Source of the DNA: Blastochloris viridis
GTDB lineage: Bacteria; Pseudomonadota; Alphaproteobacteria; Rhizobiales; Xanthobacteraceae
Length of the DNA: 64,000 nucleotides
NCBI RefSeq assembly: GCF_001402875.1
Contig: NZ_CP012946.1
Span: 2,024,001 to 2,088,000 of the forward strand
Direction: 5' to 3'
The notes under the pieces are model-generated. The model had not been told where the DNA came from and did not search any database. It worked only from the letters and a program-made list of their open reading frames with translations. The position numbers and the translations under genes are program-made. Below, in pieces: positions 44,109-52,606 of the stretch (positions within the stretch are counted from its first letter, which is position 1; every line of letters starts with the position of its first letter).

Positions 44109-45357
44109 CAGGGCGATCGGGTGAAGAAAGGGGTGACAAAGGCCTGAAGTGCTGAATCTGTCGGTTCCTCCGATTCGGATGCGGAGGATGGGCGATGGAG
44201 CCAGCGGAACCGGACTTTGCCGCGCTTGGGGAAGCTCTTGTTTTCCTGGACTATTTCAAGGACATGCCCGACCCGCGCCAGCGCGGCAAGGTGATGTACT
44301 CGCTGGAGGAGGTGCTGCTGCTGTGCCTGCTGGCGGTGCTGGCCGGCGCCGAGACCTTCGTCGACATCGCAAGGTTCGGCGAGACGAAGCTCGACCTGCT
44401 GCGCCGGTTCCGCACGTTTCTCCATGGCACCCCCTCGCACGACCACCTCGGCGACATCCTCGCCACCCTCGATGCTGCGCAGTTCCAGCGTTGCTTCGTC
44501 GCCTGGGTGGCGGCGGTGACCGGGGCGCCCGCAGACGTGATCGCCATCGACGGCAAGACGCTGCGCCGCTCGGCTAAGAGGGACGCCAAGGCGGCGGTCC
44601 ACATGGTGTCCGCCTTCGCGGCGCGCCAGCGCCTGGTGCTCGGCCAGGTCAAGGTGGCCGACAAGTCGAACGAGATCGTCGCCATCCCCCAACTGCTCTC
44701 CCTGCTGTCGATCGAGGGCGCCATCGTCACCATCGACGCCATGGGCTGCCAGCGCGCCATCGCCGCACAAATCCTCGCCCAGAAGGCCGACTATGTGCTG
44801 GCCCTGAAAGGCAACCAGGGCAGCTTGCGAGAGGACGTCGAGCTGTTCGCCGCCGAGCAGAAAGCCAATGGTTTCAAGGACACAGCGATCAGCCGCCATC
44901 ACAGCGTCGATGGCGATCACGGCCGCATCGAGACCCGCACCACCACGGTGATGCACGACGTGGCTTGGCTCCGAGACCGTCACGATTGGCCCGGCCTGAC
45001 CAGTGTCGTCATGGTCGAAAGCATGCGCGAGATCGGCGCCAAGTGCGAGCAGGAGACCCGCTTCTACATCGCCTCGCTGGCGTCCCCGGCCGACCAGCTC
45101 GGACCCGTCATCCGCAGCCATTGGGCGGTGGAGAACAGCCTGCATTGGATCATGGACATGGTGTTCCGCGATGACGACTGCCGCGTCCGCACCGATCACG
45201 CCCCCGCCAATTTCACCACCCTCAAGCACATGGCCCTCAATCTCATCCGCAAGGCCCCGGGCAAGGATTCTCTCCGCCTCAAGCGAAAAGTCGCCGCCTG
45301 GGACGACGACTTCCTCGCAAGTCTCCTGGCAGCGTGATTTTTCACCCGATTGCCCTG
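44109..45357 (+). mobile_element. Complete ISAs1-family insertion sequence, 1249 bp (second element)
   Basis: The left end reads CAGGGCGATCGGGTGAAGAA (from 44109). The right end, reverse-complemented from 45357, reads CAGGGCAATCGGGTGAAAAA. These are 20-bp inverted repeats with two mismatches. Perfect 10-bp target duplications (CCTCACGGGC) flank it, so it inserted here by itself and recently enough to keep both copies. The ends and length differ from the element at 5129-6414, so the two are different family members rather than copies of one another. Confidence 0.92.
44195..45337 (+). CDS. ISAs1-family transposase (second element)
   Basis: 380 residues, intact. It has the N-terminal associated domain (SLEEVLLLCLLAVLAGAETF) and the DDE core. 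Candidate catalytic residues are the Asp of VIAIDGKTLRRS, the Asp of IVTIDAMGCQ and the Glu of HWAVENSLHWIMDMVF. The similarity to the transposase at 5212-6396 is clear but partial. The ATG at 44195 follows GGATGGGCG; no strong Shine-Dalgarno sequence is seen. Confidence 0.92.
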   Translation: MEPAEPDFAALGEALVFLDYFKDMPDPRQRGKVMYSLEEVLLLCLLAVLAGAETFVDIARFGETKLDLLRRFRTFLHGTPSHDHLGDILATLDAAQFQRCFVAWVAAVTGAPADVIAIDGKTLRRSAKRDAKAAVHMVSAFAARQRLVLGQVKVADKSNEIVAIPQLLSLLSIEGAIVTIDAMGCQRAIAAQILAQKADYVLALKGNQGSLREDVELFAAEQKANGFKDTAISRHHSVDGDHGRIETRTTTVMHDVAWLRDRHDWPGLTSVVMVESMREIGAKCEQETRFYIASLASPADQLGPVIRSHWAVENSLHWIMDMVFRDDDCRVRTDHAPANFTTLKHMALNLIRKAPGKDSLRLKRKVAAWDDDFLASLLAA

Positions 45358-45367
45358 CCTCACGGGC
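45358..45367. repeat. Target-site duplication, right copy (second ISAs1-family element)
   Basis: CCTCACGGGC, identical to 44099-44108, directly after the right inverted repeat. Confidence 0.92.
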
Positions 45368-45721
45368 ACTGCCGATAGCGCGGTCCGCCAGCCGATCGAC
45401 CGGCGCCGGCTCGTGGCCGCCTGACCCCACAACCTTTGCCGAAACGCCTTGATCTGAAAGCGGTTTTCCGGAGATCGAGCGCCCAAACGCCGGCCTGATC
45501 GGTCGATTCCGTACACTGGCTGGCGGCCAGGGCTGGTGTTGGACGCGCTGGCTTCTTGAACGCCGGCTTTTGGAATCGGCGGCTCTTGGACGCGCCGGCT
45601 CTTGGACACGCCAGCGGCGCCGCCTGACGGACGATCCGAGCCCGGCCAAGCCCCCCCTGCCCAAGCTTGCCAATCGACCCAGCCCAAGCGCCGCCGTCCG
45701 GCGGCCAGCGCGGCTTGCCGC
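45368..45721. other. Intergenic stretch with a short tandem repeat
   Basis: No supported gene. Around 45577-45612 the unit CGGCTCTTGGACGCGC is repeated with small changes (the second copy has CACGC). A minus-strand open frame from 45673 continues into the ISAs1 element and has a composition unlike a real protein. Confidence 0.45.
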
Positions 45722-45934
45722 CTATTGGCGGGTGCTGCAGCGGGTGGTCTCGATCGCCTCGCACAGCGCCTTGAGCTCACCGCTCGAGATTTCGTGCATC
45801 TTCATTTGGACCGACAGCCGAGCCATGGCGAGAAACATGGCGATCTCGTCGAGATCGTGCTCCCGCATCGTCGAGATGTAATCTCCGAGCGTGCGGCAGA
45901 TGGTATCGAGCTTTTCGAGCATATGTGGTGTCAT
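45722..45934 (-). CDS. Small helical protein, unknown, end of the GNAT/isochorismatase operon
   Basis: 70 residues, predicted mainly alpha-helical (MLEKLDTICRTLGDYISTMR, DLDEIAMFLAMARLSVQMKM, SSGELKALCEAIETTRCS). No signal peptide and no recognised family. The start overlaps the stop of the upstream isochorismatase-like gene by 4 bp, which supports it as a translated third gene of that operon. Two cysteines lie near the C-terminus. Confidence 0.7.
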   Translation of the reverse strand: MTPHMLEKLDTICRTLGDYISTMREHDLDEIAMFLAMARLSVQMKMHEISSGELKALCEAIETTRCSTRQ

Positions 45935-46530
45935 GGCCGTTCACCCACCACACGGCGCGGCCGCGCCGTGCGCTCAATCCACATCCGGGTCGAGATCGAT
46001 TCGCCATAGAGGCCGACCAGCCGCGACACGGTGCGGTGCACCTCGGCCGGCCCGATGTCCTCAAGGCCATGGCTGGCCGACGCATCGTTGAGGAAGGTGA
46101 CGCGGTGGCCGCGGTGGAAGGCGTCGATCACGGTGGACAGGCAGGCTGATTCACCGGCGAAGCCAGCCAGCACGAAGCTGCCGTCACCGTGGTTCATCAC
46201 CTCGGTGAAGGCACCGGAGGCGTAGAGTGAGGGGCGGTCGCGCTCGAACACCAGTTCGGTGCCGTGAGGCTCGAACCCTTCGATCCACTTGGCAAACCGG
46301 GTGGCGGGGTTGAACAGCGGCGAGCGTGCCCGCCACCGTGCGAACACGATGGGAAAGCCCATGGCGCGGGCATGGTGAAGCGCAGAACGGCAGCTTTCGA
46401 TCGCCGCCTCGGCGTCCGGCAGTGCCAGCACCCGTGGGCTGGCGAGGTATTCCTGCTGGAGATCGAGCAGCACCAGCGTCGGAATCCGGGTCGGATCGGC
46501 ATAATGACGAAGATCGATCACCGATGTCAC
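45931..46530 (-). CDS. Isochorismatase-family cysteine hydrolase
   Basis: 199 residues from a GTG at 46530 that overlaps the upstream stop (GTGA). The fold is that of the isochorismatase/nicotinamidase family: TLVLLDLQQEYL with the catalytic Asp, a basic residue in PIVFARWRA, and the nucleophile Cys in LAGFAGESACLSTVIDAFHR. The cis-peptide region and Asp-His surroundings fit. The substrate is unknown; members hydrolyse amides or vinyl ethers. It sits between a GNAT gene and a small helical gene with 4-bp overlaps, so the three act together. Confidence 0.82.
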   Translation of the reverse strand: MTSVIDLRHYADPTRIPTLVLLDLQQEYLASPRVLALPDAEAAIESCRSALHHARAMGFPIVFARWRARSPLFNPATRFAKWIEGFEPHGTELVFERDRPSLYASGAFTEVMNHGDGSFVLAGFAGESACLSTVIDAFHRGHRVTFLNDASASHGLEDIGPAEVHRTVSRLVGLYGESISTRMWIERTARPRRVVGERP

Positions 46531-47771
46531 GCGCCCAGCTCCTGAAATTGCCGGCTCACCCGCCGTGTGGCCGATTTTTCCAGGACGCCCGGCATGTGCC
46601 AGCGGCCTTCGGGGCGGATGATCAGGTAGGGGTCGACGCCGATGGTGATCGATTGCGGGTGACGCGAGGCATCCAGCACCATCTCGACATAGTCGAAATC
46701 GGAAAACACCAGCTCGCGGCCGGACTCGAAGGTCTTGAAGCCGAACCGGCCCCAGAAATTGACCAGCCGCTTTTGGGCGTGGCCGTAGAGGCGCTGGTAG
46801 CCCTTGACCCGGCACAGCTCGATGGCGGCGCGCACCAGCTGGAACGACAAGCGGGTGTTGCGAAACTCGCGCCGCACCGCCAGACGCTCCAGCTTGGCGA
46901 AGTCGGCGAAGCAGCGGATGCGCAGGCAGCCGGCCGGCTCGTGGCCGACATAGCCGATGAGGTGGGTTGCCGACAGGTCGTTGCCGTCGAACTCCTCCGC
47001 GTAGGGGCATTCCTGCTCGGAGATGTAGACAGCGCTGCGGACACTGGCGACACGCATCAGGTCTTCCATCGACCGCGCCACAGTGACCGACAGTGCGTTG
47101 GCGGGAGTGGCCGGGTGGTAGCTGTCGAAAAGCGGCGCGTCGGTGTGGCCGGAGCGACGGAAGACGTGAAGGTGCGGCGCGTGGAGGCCGCACACGGTGG
47201 CGCCGGACTGGAAGCCGAGCCCCTCCATGAAGCGGCGGCCGTCGGCGGTGGCGGCGCGGGCATAGAAATTAACGTCGGCGTGGAGCGGCGTCTTGAACTT
47301 GTCGATCACCAGCGCAATGCCGCCGGCCAGGGCGCCGCGGGCGTGAATGGCCCAGATGTAGATGCCGGCCGGCTTCTCGTTCTGCCGGCAGACCAAGGCA
47401 AGGTCGGGGTCGGAGGCGTCGAAATTGCCCTCGGCCAGCTGCCGCAGCCCCGCCTCGTTAAGCGGCAGCACCGCCACGAAGCCATCGCCCGCCGGTGCCG
47501 CAGCGTCGTAGCCGTTCTTTCGCGCCAACGCCCAAAGGGTATCGGGATTGTGCGACATTACGCTGCGCACGATGTCGAGGCTGGCGAGGCCTGCAAGGTC
47601 GTGCTCGGCCTTGGCCATCAGCGCCCCGATCACCTGCAGGCTCGGCATGAAAGCAACCAGCCCTTGGGCGAGGACGGCAGGATCAAGTTCGTTCACGATA
47701 CGGCGCGACGGCCGTATTCTTTGTCCCCTCTTGGCATGAAGCTTAACAATACGGGGATCATGGGCTGTCAT
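46527..47771 (-). CDS. GNAT-family N-acetyltransferase-like protein, two-domain
   Basis: 414 residues, no signal peptide. The C-terminal half (about 230-360) is a GNAT domain. AGCLRIRCFADFAKLERLAV is the beta4 strand and RREFRNTRLSFQLVRAAIEL is the acetyl-CoA-binding loop region, followed by GHAQKRLVNFWGRFGFK. The N-terminal half (about 40-215) contains a second, degenerate GNAT-like pattern (GIYIWAIHARGALAGGIALV, GRRFMEGLGFQSGATVCGLH). It probably acylates a small molecule or peptide handled by the coupled isochorismatase-like enzyme. It is transcribed divergently from a LysR-type regulator 64 bp away, the classical arrangement for control by that regulator. Confidence 0.78.
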   Translation of the reverse strand: MTAHDPRIVKLHAKRGQRIRPSRRIVNELDPAVLAQGLVAFMPSLQVIGALMAKAEHDLAGLASLDIVRSVMSHNPDTLWALARKNGYDAAAPAGDGFVAVLPLNEAGLRQLAEGNFDASDPDLALVCRQNEKPAGIYIWAIHARGALAGGIALVIDKFKTPLHADVNFYARAATADGRRFMEGLGFQSGATVCGLHAPHLHVFRRSGHTDAPLFDSYHPATPANALSVTVARSMEDLMRVASVRSAVYISEQECPYAEEFDGNDLSATHLIGYVGHEPAGCLRIRCFADFAKLERLAVRREFRNTRLSFQLVRAAIELCRVKGYQRLYGHAQKRLVNFWGRFGFKTFESGRELVFSDFDYVEMVLDASRHPQSITIGVDPYLIIRPEGRWHMPGVLEKSATRRVSRQFQELGA

Positions 47772-47791
47772 GGGACTACCCCTGGGCTGTA

Positions 47792-47813
47792 ATCTTGTTC
47801 ATACTGCCAAGAT
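47792..47813. promoter_or_regulatory. Candidate LysR operator (ATCTTG-N10-CAAGAT)
   Basis: A perfect inverted repeat, ATCTTG at 47792-47797 and CAAGAT at 47808-47813, separated by 10 nt. This is the T-N11-A type of box bound by LysR-type regulators. It lies in the 64-bp divergent promoter between the GNAT operon and the lysR gene. The AT-rich ATATAAATA just downstream could serve as a -10 element for lysR. Confidence 0.6.
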
Positions 47814-47835
47814 ATAAATAAAGGAGGTGTACTGT

Positions 47836-48933
47836 ATGTATGCGCGGCGCGAACGGCGTGTGCCGGGAACGGAACACAAGCGGCCGACGCCGATCAGCGC
47901 ACCGCCCGACTGGGAGGCCATCCGGCTGTTTCTGGAGGTGACGCGCCAGGGCAGCTTTCGTTCGGCGTCAGAGCTGCTCGGGCTGTCGGTCAACGCGCTG
48001 CGTCGGCGCATCAACGAACTCGAAAGCGACCTCGGCGTTAAGCTGCTCACCCGCCACGTCGACGGCGTTCGCGCCACCGCCGAGGGCGAGCATATCCTCG
48101 CGGCGGCGCAACGCATGGAACAGGCCTCGTTCGGCTTGGTGCGCGCCCGCGACCAGATCGAACCGGCGATCGCCGGCGAGGTCCGCCTTGCCGTCACCGA
48201 GGGGCTCGGCACGTTCTGGGTGGTGCCGCGGCTGGTCGAGTTCCAGCGCAGCTACCCGCGTCTTCTGGTTGACATATCGTGCGCCATGCAATCAGCAGAT
48301 GTACTGAGGCTGGAGGCTGACGTTGCCATCCAGCTCACCCGGCCGACCGCGAAGGACCTCAAGGTGGTCAAGATCGGCCGCCTCCACGTCATGCCGTTCG
48401 TCGCCAAATCGTACCTGGACGTTTACGGATGCCCGCAGACCGTGGAGGATCTGCTGAATCACCGCATCGTGCTGCAGCTTGCCGATCAGGTTGCGGCGCA
48501 GGCGGACTATAATGAGATATTCGCGGGCGTGCCCCAGCCCGGCTTCGTGGCTATCCGCTCCAATGTCAGCAGCACGCATTATTGGGCGATCGCCAAGGGC
48601 GCCGGGCTTGGACTGCTTCCGACCTATGCGCAAGCGATCAGCGCCCGCGTCGTCCCGGTCGACTTGCCGTTGCGCATGCAGTGCGATATCTGGCTGACCT
48701 ATCATTCCGATGCGAATAAAATCCCCCGCGTTCGCCGGCTGATCGAATGGATCATGAAATCATTCGACCCGGAAAAATACCCTTGGTTTCGGGACGACTT
48801 TGTCCACCCGCGTGATTTCCCGAAGGATTTCGGCGGAAAACCACTGGTAAGTCTGTTTGAAGGCTTCTTCGGAGCGGACGACGTAACGGAAACGCGGTTT
48901 TCTTCCGGATCGACTGACTCGGATTCGGACTGA
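47836..48933 (+). CDS. LysR-family transcriptional regulator
   Basis: 365 residues from the ATG at 47836. The start is chosen because a strong Shine-Dalgarno (AAGGAGG, 47821-47827) lies 8 nt upstream; the GTG at 47827 overlaps that site. The N-terminal winged helix-turn-helix (about 25-85; IRLFLEVTRQGSFRSASELL, GLSVNALRRRINELESDLG) and a LysR substrate-binding domain (about 115-310) are present. The C-terminal tail is about 50 residues longer than usual and ends acidic/Ser-rich (SSGSTDSDSD). It likely controls the divergent GNAT/isochorismatase operon. Confidence 0.88.
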   Translation: MYARRERRVPGTEHKRPTPISAPPDWEAIRLFLEVTRQGSFRSASELLGLSVNALRRRINELESDLGVKLLTRHVDGVRATAEGEHILAAAQRMEQASFGLVRARDQIEPAIAGEVRLAVTEGLGTFWVVPRLVEFQRSYPRLLVDISCAMQSADVLRLEADVAIQLTRPTAKDLKVVKIGRLHVMPFVAKSYLDVYGCPQTVEDLLNHRIVLQLADQVAAQADYNEIFAGVPQPGFVAIRSNVSSTHYWAIAKGAGLGLLPTYAQAISARVVPVDLPLRMQCDIWLTYHSDANKIPRVRRLIEWIMKSFDPEKYPWFRDDFVHPRDFPKDFGGKPLVSLFEGFFGADDVTETRFSSGSTDSDSD

Positions 48934-49144
48934 CAAACTGAGCGACGAACGACAGCGGGCTGGCACCACGCTCGGACCGTTTCCGCTGGATGACGCTCGA
49001 AGGTGACAAACGCAGACTGGACTGGACACGGAGACGGGCTCCGACGCGGCCCAAGATGCGCAGGGATTTGGGCCATGCCGGATTTGGGGCAAGCCCGATT
49101 TGGCCGATCCTGATTTGAACGAACAGGGACTTGGACCGAAACGC

Positions 49145-49531
49145 ATGCCGAGATTATCGCGTGATCCGCAGGACATTGAGGTCGGGCGCCGCATTCGGGC
49201 CCGCCGGCTCGAACTTGGCCTGTCGCTCAACGCCCTTGCCGTCCAGCTCGAACTCACCTTCCAGCAGGTGCAGAAATACGAGTCTGGCGCGAACCGCGTC
49301 GCCGCCAGCCGGCTGATGCGCATCGCCGAGGCGCTGCACGTTCCGCCGTCGTTCTTCTTCCCCCCTACGCAGGAATCGCTCGACACCAACTTCGAATTCC
49401 TGACCAGCGCCCGCGCCCTGCTGCTCGCCCGTGCCTTCGCGCAAATTCGCTGCGAGAACACCCAAGCCGCCATCGTCAGCCTGGTCGAGCAGATCGCCAA
49501 GGCACAGGCGGACGCAGAACGGTCCAACTGA
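49145..49531 (+). CDS. XRE-type helix-turn-helix regulator
   Basis: 128 residues from the ATG at 49145; an upstream in-frame TTG at 49100 is possible. A Cro/CI-type HTH occupies about 9-66 (VGRRIRARRLELGLSLNALA, QLELTFQQVQKYESGANRVA). This subtype, with FQQVQKYESG and a following SxLxxIAxxLxVPxxFFF pattern, is common in Rhizobiales. A helical C-terminal part (about 80-125) may oligomerise. No operon partner; targets unknown. Confidence 0.82.
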   Translation: MPRLSRDPQDIEVGRRIRARRLELGLSLNALAVQLELTFQQVQKYESGANRVAASRLMRIAEALHVPPSFFFPPTQESLDTNFEFLTSARALLLARAFAQIRCENTQAAIVSLVEQIAKAQADAERSN

Positions 49532-49583
49532 GCAGGCAAAATCCGATCAAACCAGGCAGGGGGTTCTAAGCCTTTGAGTTATC

Positions 49584-49624
49584 GCATTCTCCGCAAAGTC
49601 GGTATCCGCTTTTGCGGAGAATGC
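49584..49624. repeat. Rhizobiales-type extragenic palindrome (14-bp stem)
   Basis: GCATTCTCCGCAAA at 49584-49597 pairs perfectly with TTTGCGGAGAATGC at 49611-49624 around a loop containing CGGTATCCGC. Palindromes with a GCATT...CGGTATCC...AATGCTCT layout are a known abundant extragenic repeat in Rhizobiales, which supports the taxonomic call. The rest of 49532-49933 shows no gene. Confidence 0.75.
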
Positions 49625-49933
49625 TCTCAACCCCTGAATCCTCGCACGTCCTTCCGCAAGGCCGTTTCCTGCGGTTGACGAAGACGCTCGGCTTCCAACT
49701 GACGTTGCATTTGAACGGCCGTGGTCGTGGCCGGCCGTTGTTTCGGGCAAACACCTGCGCCGCATCACTCGTCTCCATATGGCGAGTTAACTTGCCAATG
49801 GCATGATTTCTGGGGAGCAGGTCATACCAAGGGCAGCGGCAGACGGCCGGAGGTTCGGCCCGTCCTACGGCCGCGAATCTGCGGCCTTCCGAGCAGTGGC
49901 TCGCGGCGGCTGCCGGCCTATATGATAGGTGCC

Positions 49934-52171
49934 ATGACCATTGCCCAGCGCTTGTCCCCTGCCGACGCCGCCTCTGCCGGCACGATCGTGCTCGACATCA
50001 GCGGCATGACCTGCGCCGCCTGCTCGGCTCGGCTCGAGCGGGTATTGTCCCGCCTGCCCGGCGTCGAGGCGGTGTCGGTCAATCTGCCGCTCGAGCGCGC
50101 CGATATCCGCCTTGCCCCCGGCGGGCCGGACGTCGCCGCGCTGGTGGAGGCGGTCGAGCGCACCGGGTTCGGCGCCACGCCGCGCCTTCACGACGCTGCC
50201 GCCCGCAAGGCCGCCGAGGCCGAGCGCGAGGCCAAGCGCCGCGCCAGCGAACGCTGGACCCTCGCCGAGTTGATCTTCTCCGCCGCGCTGACGCTGCCGC
50301 TGGTGGCGCCGATGCTCGCCGCCCCGCTCGGGCTCGACCTTGCCCTCGGCCCCGGCGTGCAATTGGCGCTGGCGGCGCCGGTGCAGATCGTGGTCGGCGC
50401 CCGGTTCTATCGCGGCGCCTACAAGGCGCTACGCGCCGGCTCGGCCAACATGGACGTGCTGGTGGCGCTCGGCACCTCGGCCGCCTTCATCTTCAGCCTA
50501 TGGATGATCGCCATCCACGGCCGCCACGTCCAAGGCCACCTTTATTTCGAGGGCGCCGCCGCGGTGATCACCTTCGTCATGCTCGGCAAGTGGCTGGAGG
50601 CCAAGGCCAAACGCGGCACCACCGAGGCGGTTCGCACGCTGATGACGCTGCGGCCCGAGCGGGCCGTGGTGCTGCGCGGCGGCGCCGAGCGCGAGGTCGA
50701 CATCGATGAGGTGGCAAGCGGCGATATCGTGGTGGTCCGGCCAGGGACACGTTTTCCGGTCGATGGGGTCGTCGAAGACGGCGCCAGCGAGGCCGATGAG
50801 TCGCTGATCACCGGCGAGAGCCTGCCGGTGGCGAAGCATCCGGGCGACGGCGTCGCCTCCGGCGCGCTCAACGGCGCCGGCCGGTTGATGGTGCGGGCGG
50901 TCGCGGTCGGCGAGGACACCACGCTCGCCCGCATCACCCGGTTGGTCGAGGCGGCGCAAACCGGCAAGGCGCCGGTGCAGCGACTGGTCGACCGCGTCGC
51001 CGCCATCTTCGTGCCAGCGGTGGTGGCGATCGCGCTCGGCGCACTGATCGGCTGGCTACTCGGCGGCGCAACCTTCGAAGAGGCGCTGATGATCGCGGTC
51101 GCGGTGCTGGTGATCGCCTGTCCGTGCGCGCTGGGCCTCGCCACCCCGGCCGCGCTGGTGGCCGGCACCGGCGCCGCCGCGAAGGCCGGCATCCTGGTCA
51201 AGGACATCGAGGCGCTCGAGCGCGCCAGCGCCGTCGACACCGTGGTGTTCGACAAGACCGGCACGCTGACGCTGGGCCGCCCGGCGGTGACCGACATCGT
51301 CGCGGTCAACGGCGACGAGCGCGCGCTGCTCGCGGTCGCCGCCTCGCTGCAGGCGGCGAGTGAGCACCCCCTCGGCCGCGCGGTGGTCGCGGCAGCCGAG
51401 GCCCGCGGCCTGACGCTCAAGCCGGCGTCGCAGGCCGCCGCCGCGATCGGCCGCGGCCTGGTCGGCCAGGTGGCCGGCCGCACCATCGCCATTGGCAACC
51501 GCGACCTGATGGCCGAACGCGGTGTCGACCTGGCCGCGGTCGCCGGCGCGCTGGAGCAGATCGAGGACGAGGCCCGTACCGCCGCCATCGTCGCCATCGA
51601 CGGCCAGGCGGTCGGCGTGCTCGGCTTCGCCGACCCGCTGCGGCCGGGTGCGGCCGAGGCGGTCGCCACGCTCAAGGCCCGCGGCGCCACCGTGCACATG
51701 CTGACCGGCGATCACCCCTCCGTCGCCGCCGCCATTGCCGCTGAGGCCGGGCTCGACGGCTTCGACGCCGAGGTCAAGCCGGCCGGCAAGACCGCCGCCC
51801 TGGCGGCGCTGGAGAAAGAGGGCCGCCACGTCGCGATGGTCGGCGACGGCATCAACGACGCCCCGGCGCTCGCGAGCGCCTCGCTCGGCATCGCGATGGG
51901 CACCGGCACCGACGCCGCCATCGCCGCCGCCGGGGTGACCTTGATGCGACCCGACCCGCGGCTGGTGCCGGCAGCGCTCGACATCGCCCGGCGCACGGTT
52001 GCCAAGATCCGGCAGAACCTGTTCTGGGCGTTCATCTACAACGTCATCGGCCTGCCGCTGGCGGCCCTCGGGTTCCTCACCCCGGCGGTGGCCGGCGCGG
52101 CGATGGCGATGTCCTCGGTGTCGGTGGTCACCAACTCGCTGCTGCTGAAGCGGTGGAAAAGCGGGCTGTGA
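49934..52171 (+). CDS. copA: Copper-exporting P1B-type ATPase (CopA-like)
   Basis: 745 residues from the ATG at 49934; an in-frame ATG at 49922 is possible. One heavy-metal-associated domain with GMTCAAC (Cys27, Cys30), then eight predicted membrane helices. Key motifs are the actuator TGES, the metal-binding CPC in helix 6 (Cys396, Cys398), phosphorylation site DKTGT (Asp440), SEHPLG and the GDGINDAPAL hinge. The closing helices carry YN (AFIYNVIGLPLAALG) and MxxSS (AMAMSSVSVVTNSLLLK), the signature of Cu(I)-selective P1B-1 ATPases. It exports Cu(I) from the cytosol to the periplasm. No copper regulator is adjacent, though an XRE-type gene lies upstream. Confidence 0.9.
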   Translation: MTIAQRLSPADAASAGTIVLDISGMTCAACSARLERVLSRLPGVEAVSVNLPLERADIRLAPGGPDVAALVEAVERTGFGATPRLHDAAARKAAEAEREAKRRASERWTLAELIFSAALTLPLVAPMLAAPLGLDLALGPGVQLALAAPVQIVVGARFYRGAYKALRAGSANMDVLVALGTSAAFIFSLWMIAIHGRHVQGHLYFEGAAAVITFVMLGKWLEAKAKRGTTEAVRTLMTLRPERAVVLRGGAEREVDIDEVASGDIVVVRPGTRFPVDGVVEDGASEADESLITGESLPVAKHPGDGVASGALNGAGRLMVRAVAVGEDTTLARITRLVEAAQTGKAPVQRLVDRVAAIFVPAVVAIALGALIGWLLGGATFEEALMIAVAVLVIACPCALGLATPAALVAGTGAAAKAGILVKDIEALERASAVDTVVFDKTGTLTLGRPAVTDIVAVNGDERALLAVAASLQAASEHPLGRAVVAAAEARGLTLKPASQAAAAIGRGLVGQVAGRTIAIGNRDLMAERGVDLAAVAGALEQIEDEARTAAIVAIDGQAVGVLGFADPLRPGAAEAVATLKARGATVHMLTGDHPSVAAAIAAEAGLDGFDAEVKPAGKTAALAALEKEGRHVAMVGDGINDAPALASASLGIAMGTGTDAAIAAAGVTLMRPDPRLVPAALDIARRTVAKIRQNLFWAFIYNVIGLPLAALGFLTPAVAGAAMAMSSVSVVTNSLLLKRWKSGL

Positions 52172-52180
52172 GTGTCACGC

Positions 52181-52355
52181 CCGTCGTTCCCGGCCGAGCC
52201 GCAAGCGGCGAGGGGAAGGAAACCCAAGACACCGCATTGATCCGCAAGATGCGAAGGACCGCTGCAGCTTTGGCCGGGCGCATCGTCCCCAGGCGTCATG
52301 GTCCCTGGGTCGCCTTCCCTTGCGGCGCAAAGGCGCCGCTCGCCGGGGACGACGG
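52181..52355. repeat. 175-bp imperfect extragenic palindrome downstream of copA
   Basis: The left arm CCGTCGTTCCCGGCCGAGC (52181 onward), followed by GGGGAAGGAAACCCA, matches the right arm read backwards: CCGTCGTCCCCGGCGAGC then GGGAAGGCGACCCA. The whole forms a long stem-loop. It is the style of dispersed extragenic palindrome seen in Bradyrhizobium-group genomes. It may also act as a transcript end between copA and the zinc genes. Confidence 0.72.
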
Positions 52356-52400
52356 GCCGAGGCGGCTCGTGCCTCCCATCACCACACTCGACAAACGCCA

Positions 52401-52415
52401 TGTTATAGTATAACA
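52401..52415. promoter_or_regulatory. Zur-type operator upstream of the zinc import genes
   Basis: TGTTATAGTATAACA is a perfect palindrome (TGTTATA-G-TATAACA) and matches the alphaproteobacterial Zur box. It lies 29 bp upstream of a small membrane-protein gene and about 190 bp upstream of aztA. Under zinc repletion Zur would block transcription; zinc shortage would open the small gene, aztA-aztB-aztC and perhaps the COG0523 gene. Confidence 0.82.
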
Positions 52416-52443
52416 GAGAAGCCATGTTGCTGATGGCTCGCCG

Positions 52444-52596
52444 ATGACCGCGCACTCCGCCGGGCATTCTCACCCGTCCCGCGGCGTCGTTCGTATGTCG
52501 CCGTCGCTGCTGCGGATGTCGATCGCGGCGCGGCTGGGCGTTGCCACCGTGCTGGTGGCGGCGATCTGGTCGGCGGTGCTGTGGGCGATGACGTGA
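52444..52596 (+). CDS. 50-residue membrane protein behind the Zur box, His-rich N-terminus
   Basis: The frame ATG 52444 to TGA 52596 encodes a cytoplasmic-looking N-terminus with three histidines (MTAHSAGHSHPSRG) and one transmembrane helix (IAARLGVATVLVAAIWSAVL, about 27-48). It is the first gene after the operator and ends 10 bp before aztA. The tight spacing and regulation argue that it is real. A role as a zinc-uptake accessory peptide is inference; no family is known to me. Confidence 0.62.
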   Translation: MTAHSAGHSHPSRGVVRMSPSLLRMSIAARLGVATVLVAAIWSAVLWAMT

Positions 52597-52606
52597 TGGA
52601 CGAGAC

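Noticed and set aside
43859..45673. 604-codon minus-strand frame across the second ISAs1 element
   Set aside because: It runs antisense through an intact transposase; only its last 64 codons (43859-44053) look like a real small gene.
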